From JBBRTJ01 sp038244535 (GTDB lineage Bacteria > Actinomycetota > Acidimicrobiia > Acidimicrobiales > Ilumatobacteraceae): 38,156 bases of DNA. The translations under genes and the position numbers were made by a program. Below are positions 14,434-21,976 of the stretch, in pieces. The stretch covers positions 1 through 38,156 of the forward strand of contig JBBRTJ010000023.1 of the NCBI GenBank assembly GCA_038244535.1, written 5' to 3'. The stretch's first letter is position 1; each line of letters opens with the position of its first letter. Under the pieces are notes generated by a model. It was not told where the DNA came from. It searched no databases and saw nothing but the letters and a program-made list of their open reading frames with translations.

Positions 14434-17400
14434 TCACCCGATGACCGCGTCGACACCGAGCTCAGCCCGCAGTTCGCCCGCCACTCGGGCGTAGTCGACG
14501 CAGTACTCGTCGGTCAGTCGCAGCACCTGGGAACCGACGTGGAGGAACACCTGGGAGTCGCCAGGATGGTCACGCAGGATGCGCTGCAAAGTGGCGATCA
14601 CTTGCTCGCTGACCGAGGTGGGCGCCAGCTTCAGGCGCAGCGGCGGGGCCCCATCGGTGATGCCGTCAAAGACCGTGATGTCGTGGCAGATGAGCTTCGG
14701 GGCGTCGTCGCGGCCGTCGACCCGGGCCCTCACCACGACCACCGCGTCGTCGGCCAGCTTGTAGCCCTGCTCCGCCATCGTCTTCGGAAAGACCATGACC
14801 TCGCACGACGACTGCAGGTCCTCGAGGGTGAACACCGCCATCAGGTCGCCGCGCTTGGTGTACTTGCGCTGAAGCCCCGTGATGACCCCGCCGACGAGCA
14901 CGCTGTCGCCATCGGCGCGCTCGGTGAGGTCGCTGATCTGGGTGTCGGTGCGCCGGCGTAGCGCGTGCTCGGCACCCATCAGAGGGTGGTCGCTCACGTA
15001 CAGCCCGAGCATCTCCTTTTCGAACGCCAGGCGCTGGGCCTTGTCGAACTCGACGTTGGGGATCGCCACTCGCTCGTCGAACACCGGAGCATCGGTGGCG
15101 CCGCTGGGCGAGCCAAGGTCGCCGAACAGGCTCATGACGCCCTGGTCGCGCTCACGGCGCTTGCTGAGTGCGATGTCGACCATCTGCTCGAAAACCGACC
15201 GCAGGCCCTTGCGGGGGTGGCCGAGGGCATCGAAGGCGCCGGCCTTGATCAGCGACTCGATGGCTCGCTTGTTGAGCACGGTCGGATCGACCCGGCCGAC
15301 GAAGTCGTCGAAGCCGGCAAAAGGCCCATTGGCATCGCGCTCGGCCACGATCCGCTCGACGATCCCCTCGCCCACGTTGCGCACGGCGGAGAGCCCGAAC
15401 GGGATCACGCCGGGGCACCCGACGGGCAGGACCGTGCCCGCCGGGGCCGACTGCGGGGCAAGGGCGATGAAGTCCGAGGCCGAGAGGTTGACGTCGGGGT
15501 TGAGCACCTTGATGCCCATCGAACGGCACTCGGCGAGGTAGACGGCCGCCTTCTCGAGGCTGGCCTTCACGCTCGTGAGGAGGCACGAGAAGTACTCGAC
15601 CGGGTGGTGGGCCTTCAGGTAGGCGGTCTGGTAGGCGACCAGGCCGTAGCCGTAGGCGTGGCTCTTGTTGAACGCGTAGTCGGCGAACGGCTCGATGATG
15701 TCGAACAGCTGCGTGCCGAGCTCGGCCCCGTAGCCCTTGCTGTCGCAGCCGGCCACGAACTTCTCCCGCTCGACCACGATGAGCTTGCGATCCTTCTTCG
15801 AGCAGGCCTTACGAAGGTTGTCGGCTTCGGCCAGGGAGTAGCCGGCGCAGAGCTGGGCGACCCGCATGACCGACTCTTGGTAGATCATGAGGCCGTAGGT
15901 GTCGCCGAGGACCTGTTCGAGGTCGGCGTGCAGGTAGGTGATGGGCTTGCGGCCGTTCTTGCGATCGGCGTAGTCGTTGTGCATGTTGGCCGCCATGGGG
16001 CCGGGCCGGTAGAGCGCGACGAGCGCTGACACGTCCTCGAACGAGGTCGGGGCCAGCGACCGCATCAGCGAGCGCATCGGGCCACCTTCCAACTGGAACA
16101 CCCCGATGCTGTCGCCCTTGCGCAGCAGCTCGAACGTGGCCGCGTCGTCGAGGGGGACGGCGTCGATGTCGAAGGTGGGGTCGGTGGAGGCCCGCACCAT
16201 GCGGACGGTGTCCTCCATGACGTCGAGGTTGCGCAGGCCGAGGAAGTCCATCTTCAGCAGGCCGAGGTCCTCGACGCCGTGCATCTCGTACTGCGTGACC
16301 ACGGGGGCGTTTGCAGGGTCCTGCCCGCTCTCGGGCTTGCGCTGGATGGGGAGGTAGGTGGTGAGCGGCTCCTTGGTGATCACCACCGCGGCGGCGTGGA
16401 TGCCGTCCTGTCGGCGCAGGCCCTCGAGGCCCTTGGCCACGTCAACGACCTGGCGGACGTCGGCATCGGCCTCGTACATCGCGCGGAGGTCCGCCGCCGC
16501 CTTGAAGCCGTCCTCGTGCTTCGGGTCGAGCTCGAGGCAGGCCGCCAGCGGGGTGTCGCGCCCCATGATGAGCGCCGGCATGGCCTTGGCCACCTTGTCG
16601 CCGACAGCGTAGGGGTAGCCGAGGACGCGGGCCGCGTCTCGAACTGCGGCCCGGGCCTTGATGGTCGAGAACGTGACGATCTGGGCGACGTGGTCACGTC
16701 CGTAGGTCTCGGCCGCGTAGCGGATCATCTCGTCTCGGTATCGGGAGTCGAAGTCCATGTCGATGTCGGGCATCGAGACGCGGCTCGGGTTGAGGAACCG
16801 TTCGAACAGCAGGTCGTAGCGGATGGGGTCGAGATCGGTGATGCGGAGGCTGTAGGCGACCGCGCAGCCCGCCGCGCTACCTCGGCCAGGCCCCACGCGG
16901 ATGTCGGAGTCACGGGCGTGGCGGATCAGGTCCCACACGATGAGGAAGTACGAGCTGAAGCCCATGTCGTCGATCACGCGCAGCTCGTAGGCCAGCCGTT
17001 CGACCACCGCGGGCGGAAGCGCCTCCCCCCAGCGGGCCTTGGCCCCCTCGATGGTCAGGTGGCGGAGGTAGTCGGTGTCAGTCGTGAACCCCGCCGGCAA
17101 CGGGAACGACGGCAGCTGCGGCTTGCCGAACTCGATCGTGACGTCGGCCCGCTCGGCGATGAGCAAGGTGTTGTCGCAGGCGTCGGGCCGTTCGGCGAAG
17201 AGCCGGCGCATCTCGGTGGCGCTCTTCAAGTAGTGCTGGTCACCTTCGAACTTGAACCGCTTCGGGTCGCTCATGAGCGCCCCCGTCTGCACGCACAGCA
17301 GCGCGTCGTGGGCGACGTGGTCGTGCTGGTGGGTGTAGTGCAGGTCGTTGGTGGCCAGCACCGGGGCGCCGATTCGAGCCGCGATCTCGAGCAGCTTGGG

Positions 17401-18003
17401 GTTGGTGTCGCGCTGGGCCTGCAGCCCGTGGTCTTGCAGCTCGACGAACAGGTTTCCCGGGCCGAAGATGTCCTGCAGTCGCGCCGCGTGCTCGGTGGCT
17501 CTCGTCTCGTCGCCCCGCAGGAGGGCCTGCAGCACGTGGCCGCCGAGGCACCCGGTGGTGGCGATCAGGCCCTCGCTGTGGCGGGCCAGCAGGTCCCAGT
17601 CCATGCGGGGCTTGTAGTAGTAGCCCTCGAGGAAGGCGAGGCTGGCGAGCTGGATGAGGTTGCGGTACCCGGCATCGGTCTCGGCCAGCAGTGTGAGGTG
17701 GTAGTAGAGCTTCTGGCCGCCCTCGGTGTCGCCGCCGGAGTCATCGAGGCGACCCCGCCGGCTCGGCCGCTCGGACCGGTGCTCGTGGGCGAGGTACGCC
17801 TCGGTGCCGAGCACCGGCTTGATCCCCTTGGCCACGCACGCCTTGTAGAACTCGAGGACGCCGTACATGTTGCCGTGGTCGGTGATGCCGATCGCCGGTT
17901 GGCCGTCGGCGATGGCGGCATCGATCACCTCGTCGACGCGCGCGGCTCCGTCGAGCATCGAGTACTCGGTGTGGACGTGAAGGTGGGTGAACGACTCCCC
18001 CAC
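14434..18003 (-). CDS. dnaE: DNA polymerase III subunit alpha (DnaE)
   Basis: The replicative polymerase subunit, 1189 residues, the usual length for DnaE1. The N-terminal PHP domain begins FTHLHVHTEYSMLDGAA with GITDHGNMYG near residue 40 and keeps its metal-ligand histidines, so it may proofread, as actinobacterial DnaE does. The palm shows GPGRGSAAG near residue 365 and PDIDMDFDSRYRDEM with the catalytic aspartates near residue 400. The finger region with KKDRKLI and YAFNKSHAYGY, the tandem helix-hairpin-helix (GEGIVERIV) and the C-terminal OB-fold (VLVGGVITGLQRKYTKRG) follow in order. The start is GTG at 18003 with a GGAGGA ribosome-binding site. No intein is present. Upstream lie two inverted DnaA-box-like sites. 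Confidence 0.97.
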   Translation of the reverse strand: MGESFTHLHVHTEYSMLDGAARVDEVIDAAIADGQPAIGITDHGNMYGVLEFYKACVAKGIKPVLGTEAYLAHEHRSERPSRRGRLDDSGGDTEGGQKLYYHLTLLAETDAGYRNLIQLASLAFLEGYYYKPRMDWDLLARHSEGLIATTGCLGGHVLQALLRGDETRATEHAARLQDIFGPGNLFVELQDHGLQAQRDTNPKLLEIAARIGAPVLATNDLHYTHQHDHVAHDALLCVQTGALMSDPKRFKFEGDQHYLKSATEMRRLFAERPDACDNTLLIAERADVTIEFGKPQLPSFPLPAGFTTDTDYLRHLTIEGAKARWGEALPPAVVERLAYELRVIDDMGFSSYFLIVWDLIRHARDSDIRVGPGRGSAAGCAVAYSLRITDLDPIRYDLLFERFLNPSRVSMPDIDMDFDSRYRDEMIRYAAETYGRDHVAQIVTFSTIKARAAVRDAARVLGYPYAVGDKVAKAMPALIMGRDTPLAACLELDPKHEDGFKAAADLRAMYEADADVRQVVDVAKGLEGLRRQDGIHAAAVVITKEPLTTYLPIQRKPESGQDPANAPVVTQYEMHGVEDLGLLKMDFLGLRNLDVMEDTVRMVRASTDPTFDIDAVPLDDAATFELLRKGDSIGVFQLEGGPMRSLMRSLAPTSFEDVSALVALYRPGPMAANMHNDYADRKNGRKPITYLHADLEQVLGDTYGLMIYQESVMRVAQLCAGYSLAEADNLRKACSKKDRKLIVVEREKFVAGCDSKGYGAELGTQLFDIIEPFADYAFNKSHAYGYGLVAYQTAYLKAHHPVEYFSCLLTSVKASLEKAAVYLAECRSMGIKVLNPDVNLSASDFIALAPQSAPAGTVLPVGCPGVIPFGLSAVRNVGEGIVERIVAERDANGPFAGFDDFVGRVDPTVLNKRAIESLIKAGAFDALGHPRKGLRSVFEQMVDIALSKRRERDQGVMSLFGDLGSPSGATDAPVFDERVAIPNVEFDKAQRLAFEKEMLGLYVSDHPLMGAEHALRRRTDTQISDLTERADGDSVLVGGVITGLQRKYTKRGDLMAVFTLEDLQSSCEVMVFPKTMAEQGYKLADDAVVVVRARVDGRDDAPKLICHDITVFDGITDGAPPLRLKLAPTSVSEQVIATLQRILRDHPGDSQVFLHVGSQVLRLTDEYCVDYARVAGELRAELGVDAVIG

Positions 18004-18020
18004 GACGGCTCCTCCAGCGG

Positions 18021-18041
18021 CTGTCCACAGCCTGTGGACGG
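18021..18041. promoter_or_regulatory. Inverted pair of DnaA-box-like 9-mers ahead of dnaE
   Basis: CTGTCCACA at 18021-18029 and, on the other strand, CCGTCCACA at 18033-18041 flank a 3-bp centre; the inner GTCCACA/TGTGGAC arms are perfectly symmetric. The actinobacterial DnaA box is TTGTCCACA, so the matches are 8 of 9 and 7 of 9. They lie 18-38 bp upstream of the dnaE start codon. Confidence 0.4.
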
Positions 18042-18065
18042 GTTACAACGATGTGGTTTGCAACC

Positions 18066-18431
18066 CTAACGGATCTGAACGACCGGCCGATCCGACCCCC
18101 AGCGCGCATCGGCGGTCAGCACCGGGCCACCGACCCGATCACCGAGGGCCAGGCACAGGCGATCACCGAGGGACAGGCCATCGCCGGGCGCCCAACGCTG
18201 CGCGGCGCGCTCCGCGTCCTCGGCCGTGACCGGCTCGACCCGCAACCCGTAGGACAGGAGCACCCCCCTTGCCGCCGCCCAGCTCGCTCCGGCCGACCCA
18301 ACCTTCTGGGCCACCTCGCTCCAGTTGGCCGCTCCGCAGCACGACGCTCCCGTCAAGGCTTGTTCCACCAGCTCGGCCCCGGCCTCACCTTGCAAGAAGG
18401 CCAGCAACGCCGACGCATCGAACACGGTCAC
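18066..18431 (-). CDS. VapC-type PIN-domain ribonuclease toxin
   Basis: A 121-residue PIN-domain endoribonuclease, the toxin half of a type II toxin-antitoxin pair. The four acidic active-site residues are seen at D5 (VFDASALLAFL), E39 (WSEVAQK), D90 (LSLGDRLCLAL) and D108 (LTADARW), so it looks active. Targets of VapC proteins are tRNA or rRNA; which one here cannot be predicted. The GTG start at 18431 overlaps the stop codon of the antitoxin gene by four bases, ensuring coupled translation. The gene sits between dnaE and bpa, with 62 bp to the dnaE start. LGDR is repeated eight residues apart, with a matching imperfect repeat in the DNA. Confidence 0.9.
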   Translation of the reverse strand: MTVFDASALLAFLQGEAGAELVEQALTGASCCGAANWSEVAQKVGSAGASWAAARGVLLSYGLRVEPVTAEDAERAAQRWAPGDGLSLGDRLCLALGDRVGGPVLTADARWGSDRPVVQIR

Positions 18432-18667
18432 CGGAGATCGTCGACCTCGCGCCGCCTCTCGGCGATCAGCTCGCCGACGAGGTCGTGTCCCCGTAGCTCG
18501 GCCCGAACATGGGCGAGCGCCTGCTCACGGGTGAGCACGAGCACGCCACCTTCGGACTCGATCAGCACCAGCGCCGCCCCGGCGCTGAGCCCTGCGCGTT
18601 CCCGTAGCTCGGCCGGGATGACGAGTCGACCTCGATCTCCCATGGTCGTGACGTACGTCCCACTCAT
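18428..18667 (-). CDS. VapB-type antitoxin with AbrB DNA-binding domain
   Basis: A 79-residue antitoxin. Residues 3-45 form a swapped-hairpin AbrB/SpoVT domain (YVTTMGDRGRLVIPAELRERAGL), which would dimerise and bind the promoter of its own operon. The C-terminal part (AHVRAELRGHDLVGELIAERRREVDDLR) is a charged helix that would wrap the PIN toxin. It is the first gene of a two-gene operon and overlaps the toxin gene by GTGA. The ATG at 18667 has TACGTT 6 nt upstream, so its mRNA is probably leaderless. Autorepression is known for the family; no clear operator palindrome is obvious here. Confidence 0.9.
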   Translation of the reverse strand: MSGTYVTTMGDRGRLVIPAELRERAGLSAGAALVLIESEGGVLVLTREQALAHVRAELRGHDLVGELIAERRREVDDLR

Positions 18668-18673
18668 GACCCG

Positions 18674-18679
18674 AACGTA
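18674..18679 (-). promoter_or_regulatory. Predicted -10 element of the vapBC operon
   Basis: On the minus strand TACGTT ends 6 nt before the antitoxin ATG at 18667. Confidence 0.5.
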
Positions 18680-18709
18680 CCACTTGGAGCGGTGATGTGG
18701 GATCCGTAC

Positions 18710-19186
18710 CTACAGATAGGTACCGGGGCGGTCGGACTCGGGCTGGGGGCCGGGCGGGAGCTGACCGCGCATCTGCTCGAGCTGCTGGCGAGCCGCGAGC
18801 TGCTGGGCGAACAGCGTGGCCTGAATGCCGTGGAACAGGCCCTCGAGCCAGCCCACGAGCTGTGCCTGCGCCACCCGCAGCTCGGCGTCGCTCGGCACCC
18901 AGCCGTCGGGAAACGGGGGGGCCATGCGCCGCAGCTCCGCCTGGAGGTCGGGGGACAGTGCCTTGGCCAGCTCGTTGACCGACTCGTCGTAGATGGCCCG
19001 AAGTCGAACGCGGCTGGCCTCGTCGAGGGGCGCGGCCCGCACCTCGTCGAGCAGCTGCTTCACCATCGAGCCGATCCGCATGACCTTGGCCGGCTGATCG
19101 ACGGACTCTGTCGCTTCCGGTTCGATGGGGCCGGCGCCGGGCTCGATCAGCTCGCCGTGCTCGATGGGGGTCGTCGGGTCGGACAT
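18710..19186 (-). CDS. bpa: Bacterial proteasome activator (Bpa/PafE)
   Basis: A 158-residue protein of the DUF2587 family. In Mycobacterium this protein forms a dodecameric ring that opens the 20S proteasome gate without ATP. The diagnostic core QPAKVMRIGSMVKQLLDEVR (residues 31-50) and APLDEASR, PSDAELRVAQAQLVGWLEGLFHGIQ are almost unchanged from the mycobacterial form. The C-terminus ends in GTYL, equivalent to the GQYL motif whose penultimate tyrosine docks into the proteasome alpha ring. The N-terminal 30 residues are acidic and disordered. The ATG at 19186 follows a GGAGG ribosome-binding site. The presence of this gene implies that the organism has a 20S proteasome elsewhere. It may be co-transcribed with the phosphodiesterase gene 46 bp upstream. 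Confidence 0.93.
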   Translation of the reverse strand: MSDPTTPIEHGELIEPGAGPIEPEATESVDQPAKVMRIGSMVKQLLDEVRAAPLDEASRVRLRAIYDESVNELAKALSPDLQAELRRMAPPFPDGWVPSDAELRVAQAQLVGWLEGLFHGIQATLFAQQLAARQQLEQMRGQLPPGPQPESDRPGTYL

Positions 19187-19232
19187 GGTGTGGTGCCTCC
19201 GAGGCGGGGGTCAGGTACGGGGTGCGGCGAGA

Positions 19233-20372
19233 TCAGCGCGACGGCGCGGCCAGCAACGGCACGAGCATCTCTTCGGCAGTGATGGAGCCATGGCGGGAGA
19301 TGAGCTCGAACGGGCCCGTGTCGGCAGGATCGTCGAAGCTCACCGGGCCACGAGCGACGAGGGCGACGTCGCCGAGGCGACCAGCGGCGGCATGGGTGAG
19401 CACCGGCCCGAGCCACTGCTCGTCGCGCACCTGCTCGACCGGTACCACCCAGGCCTCGCCACCGTGAGCCTCGCTCGCCGCGGCTAGCAGATCGGCGGCC
19501 GTGCCCGGGAGGGCGTGGAGCCAGCGGAAGCGGCCCTCGCCCGACTGGCCCTTCAGGAGTCCACCGACCGCCGGCCCCAGGCGTCGGATCCGACCGCCGA
19601 CGTCGACCTGGCCGTGATCGGCGGTGACGAGCAGCACCGCTCCGTCCGGGAGCACACCGAGCAGATCGCCCACCAACCGGTCCGTGTGAGCGATCTCGGC
19701 CGCGAAGTGCTCGCCCAGGCCGTACTCGTGGGCGACCTTGTCGACACCGTCGTAGTAGGCGTAGACGAACGGCTCACCCGCCGCCATCAGACGACGCACC
19801 TCGACCACGAGCGTGGACGTCGTGCGGTAGCCGACGTGGCGGGCGCCCCGCAGGTGGGCTTCGGTGAAGCCCGACTGCGCGAACTCGGCCCGCGCCACGA
19901 CCGGTGTGGCCGAGCCGAGGAAGGCCGGCACCGGCTGGAACGTGGAGGGGCGGATGCGGCGGCGGGCATCGCCGGTGGCGGTCGACCAGCGCAGCACGTT
20001 GAGCACCTCGCCCCGGACCTCGATGCGATAGCCGACCACGCCGTGCTCGGACGGGGGCAGACCGGTGGCGATCGACGTGAGGGCGGTCGCCGTCGTGGAC
20101 GGCACCACGGTGGTGATCGGACCACCGTGCATGGCCGCCATCGTGGGCGCCACCGTGCTCAGTCGTTGCAGCTGCAACCATCCCAGACCGTCGAGCACGA
20201 GCAGCACCACCTGGCGGGCACCGGTGACCGGGGCGGGCATCCACGACGGGAGCGGGGCCGACGACGCCGGTCGAAGGAGGGCCGGCACGATGTGGGTGGT
20301 GCACGCGCCCGAGTAGTCGGGCAACACCGCTGACTCGTCAAGCGCCTCCTCCACGGCTGGGTAGTCCACCAC
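19233..20372 (-). CDS. Alkaline-phosphatase-superfamily phosphodiesterase/nucleotide pyrophosphatase
   Basis: A metal-dependent phosphodiesterase or pyrophosphatase of the type I family, about 379 residues. The metal-binding aspartate is in VVLLVLDGLGW, the threonine nucleophile is in TTVVPSTTATALTSIATG, and the second metal set appears as YDGVDKVAHEYG and TADHGQVDV, so all catalytic elements are present. It lacks a signal peptide and is probably cytoplasmic. The substrate is unknown. The start is uncertain: two adjacent GTG codons at 20372 and 20369 are the best choices, and TTG at 20393 is possible; the open frame runs further, but that part is antisense to the divergent Rrf2 gene. The LPDYSGACTTHIVP segment that opens the family lies about 25 residues in. 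Confidence 0.82.
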   Translation of the reverse strand: MVDYPAVEEALDESAVLPDYSGACTTHIVPALLRPASSAPLPSWMPAPVTGARQVVLLVLDGLGWLQLQRLSTVAPTMAAMHGGPITTVVPSTTATALTSIATGLPPSEHGVVGYRIEVRGEVLNVLRWSTATGDARRRIRPSTFQPVPAFLGSATPVVARAEFAQSGFTEAHLRGARHVGYRTTSTLVVEVRRLMAAGEPFVYAYYDGVDKVAHEYGLGEHFAAEIAHTDRLVGDLLGVLPDGAVLLVTADHGQVDVGGRIRRLGPAVGGLLKGQSGEGRFRWLHALPGTAADLLAAASEAHGGEAWVVPVEQVRDEQWLGPVLTHAAAGRLGDVALVARGPVSFDDPADTGPFELISRHGSITAEEMLVPLLAAPSR

Positions 20373-20412
20373 CTCGTCGGGCCCGGTGCACAACCCTCCC
20401 GACGTCCGGCCG

Positions 20413-20418
20413 TACGAT
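20413..20418 (+). promoter_or_regulatory. Predicted -10 element of the Rrf2 gene
   Basis: TACGAT ends 8 nt before the GTG at 20427 and supports that start. Confidence 0.45.
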
Positions 20419-20426
20419 GCCGCGCC

Positions 20427-20879
20427 GTGAGGGTCTCGACCAGAGGTGACTACGCCAGCCGGGCACTGCTGTCGTTGTCCCTCCACACCGGCGACGGCCC
20501 CACGAGCGTGCGCGACATCGCCGAGCGCACCGGCCTCCCCCAGCCCTACCTCGAGCAGATCCTGCTGGCGCTGAAGGGTGCCGGCCTCGTGCGGTCGAAG
20601 CGCGGCGTCGGTGGCGGGTACGTCCTGGCCCGACCGACGTCGGAGATCCGCCTGTCCGAGATCGTGAGCGCTGTTGACGGCCCGATCACCGTCGGCGACT
20701 TCGGTGTGCCCCATCAGGACGGCGCCTGCGACCACGAGGGCCAGTGCGTGCTGCTGGCCATCTGGAACGACGTCGGCGATCACATGCGCCGCCACCTCGA
20801 CGGCTACACGCTGGCTGACATCGCCGAGATGGCCCAGGGGCGCCTGCCCTGGCCGCCACCCTCCGACCACCACCGCTGA
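20427..20879 (+). CDS. Rrf2-family transcriptional regulator
   Basis: A 150-residue winged-helix regulator of the Rrf2 family, which includes IscR, NsrR and RsrR. The DNA-binding part covers residues 1-80, with the motif TSVRDIAERTGLPQPYLEQILLALKGAGLVRSKRG split across helix-turn-helix and wing, and GGYVLARP after it. The sensor loop keeps only two cysteines, C101 and C107 (ACDHEGQC), where IscR has three, so an iron-sulfur cluster with other ligands, or a thiol switch, is possible. Starting with GTG, it is divergent from the phosphodiesterase gene, which it may regulate. The C-terminus ends in a histidine-containing tail. Confidence 0.87.
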   Translation: MRVSTRGDYASRALLSLSLHTGDGPTSVRDIAERTGLPQPYLEQILLALKGAGLVRSKRGVGGGYVLARPTSEIRLSEIVSAVDGPITVGDFGVPHQDGACDHEGQCVLLAIWNDVGDHMRRHLDGYTLADIAEMAQGRLPWPPPSDHHR

Positions 20880-20880
20880 G

Positions 20881-20895
20881 CCGGCGGGCCGCCGG
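20881..20895. terminator. Compact GC hairpin between convergent genes
   Basis: CCGGC (20881-20885) and GCCGG (20891-20895) are inverted around a 5-nt centre and fill nearly the whole 16-bp gap between the convergent Rrf2 and reductase genes. It would work for both strands; no T-tract. Confidence 0.4.
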
Positions 20896-21930
20896 TCAGA
20901 TGATGGGCGGATCGGTGATCTTCAGGAGCTGCTTGCCGAGGTTGCGTCCTTCGAACAGGCGGCGCAGCGTGGCGGGCGCGTGCTCGAGCCCCTCCTGGAT
21001 GTCCTCCTCGTAGTGGATCAGCCCATCGTGGACCCAGACGGCCAGCGCCCCGACGGCCTCGGCCCATCGGTCGAGGTAGTCGATGACGATGAAGCCCTCC
21101 ATGCGGGCCCGCATGATGACGAGCTGCATGTAGTTGCGGGGCCCCGGCGGCAACTCGACGGCGTTGTAGGACGAGATGCCCCCACACAGCACGACCCGTG
21201 CTCGCATCGCCAGGTTGTTCAGCGCCGCCTCGAGGATCGGGCCACCGACGTTGTCGAAGAACACGTCGACGCCGTTGGGAGCCTCGGCTCGGATGCGGGC
21301 CTCGACGTCGTCGGACTTGTAGTCGATGGCGGCATCGAACCCGCCCCGCTCGACCAGCCACGCGCACTTGTCGGCCCCGCCCGCGATGCCGATCACGCGC
21401 CCGGCACCCTTGATCTTGGCGACCTGGCCGGCGACGCTGCCCGTCGCTCCCGCCGCCCCGCTCACCAGCACCGTGCAACCCGGCGTCGGCTGACCGAGGT
21501 CGAGCATGCCGAAGTAGGCCGTCACACCGGTGACGCCGAAGACGCCGAGCACCGCCTTCGGGTCGATGCCGGCCGGCACCTTCTGCACCGGCCCCATCGC
21601 CGTCATGCCGTTGCTCACGACCCAGTCCTGCCAACCGAACAGGCCGCTCACGAACTCGCCCGGCACGAACCCCGGGTGCCTCGACTCGACCACCTGGCCG
21701 ACACCGCTGGCCCGCATGACCTCGCCGATGGCGACCGGTGGCACGTAGCTCTCGACCGGGTTCAGCCACCCACGCTGGGTCGGGTCGAAGCTCAGCCACA
21801 GGTTGCGGATGAGCAACTGGCCCTCGTCGAGCGGCGCCACCGGCTCGACGCGGAGCTCGAAGTCGGAGTCAGCGACGTCGCCCACGGGTCGGCGGGCGAG
21901 CAGGAGCTGGCGGTTCGTGCGCTCGGTCAT
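20896..21930 (-). CDS. NADP-dependent medium-chain reductase (PTGR-like)
   Basis: A 344-residue zinc-free reductase of the same branch as the gene at 4834-5838. The classic opening is complete (NRQLLLARRPVGDVADSDFEL), followed by SFDPTQRGWLNPVESYVPPV, the NADPH loop SGAAGATGSVAGQVAK near residue 160, and GVDVFFDNVGGPILEAALNNL. The fit to bacterial curcumin/alkenal reductase proteins (YncB/CurA type) is closer than that of the other copy. The pair share IDYKS-D-V and the FDNVGGPIL block but differ clearly elsewhere, so the duplication is old. The ATG at 21930 has TAGCGT 8 nt upstream. Substrates are unknown; detoxification of reactive enones is the usual idea. Confidence 0.88.
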   Translation of the reverse strand: MTERTNRQLLLARRPVGDVADSDFELRVEPVAPLDEGQLLIRNLWLSFDPTQRGWLNPVESYVPPVAIGEVMRASGVGQVVESRHPGFVPGEFVSGLFGWQDWVVSNGMTAMGPVQKVPAGIDPKAVLGVFGVTGVTAYFGMLDLGQPTPGCTVLVSGAAGATGSVAGQVAKIKGAGRVIGIAGGADKCAWLVERGGFDAAIDYKSDDVEARIRAEAPNGVDVFFDNVGGPILEAALNNLAMRARVVLCGGISSYNAVELPPGPRNYMQLVIMRARMEGFIVIDYLDRWAEAVGALAVWVHDGLIHYEEDIQEGLEHAPATLRRLFEGRNLGKQLLKITDPPII

Positions 21931-21938
21931 GGCGGTCG

Positions 21939-21944
21939 ACGCTA
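21939..21944 (-). promoter_or_regulatory. Predicted -10 element of the reductase gene
   Basis: On the minus strand TAGCGT ends 8 nt before the ATG at 21930; the same hexamer stands before the genes at 7078 and 8328. Confidence 0.5.
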
Positions 21945-21976
21945 ACGGGACCGGTCGCCCGGCGACGGGTCCGAGG

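Noticed and set aside
16279..18069. Plus-strand open frame of 596 codons opposite dnaE
   Set aside because: Antisense shadow of dnaE, composition-driven, no domain.
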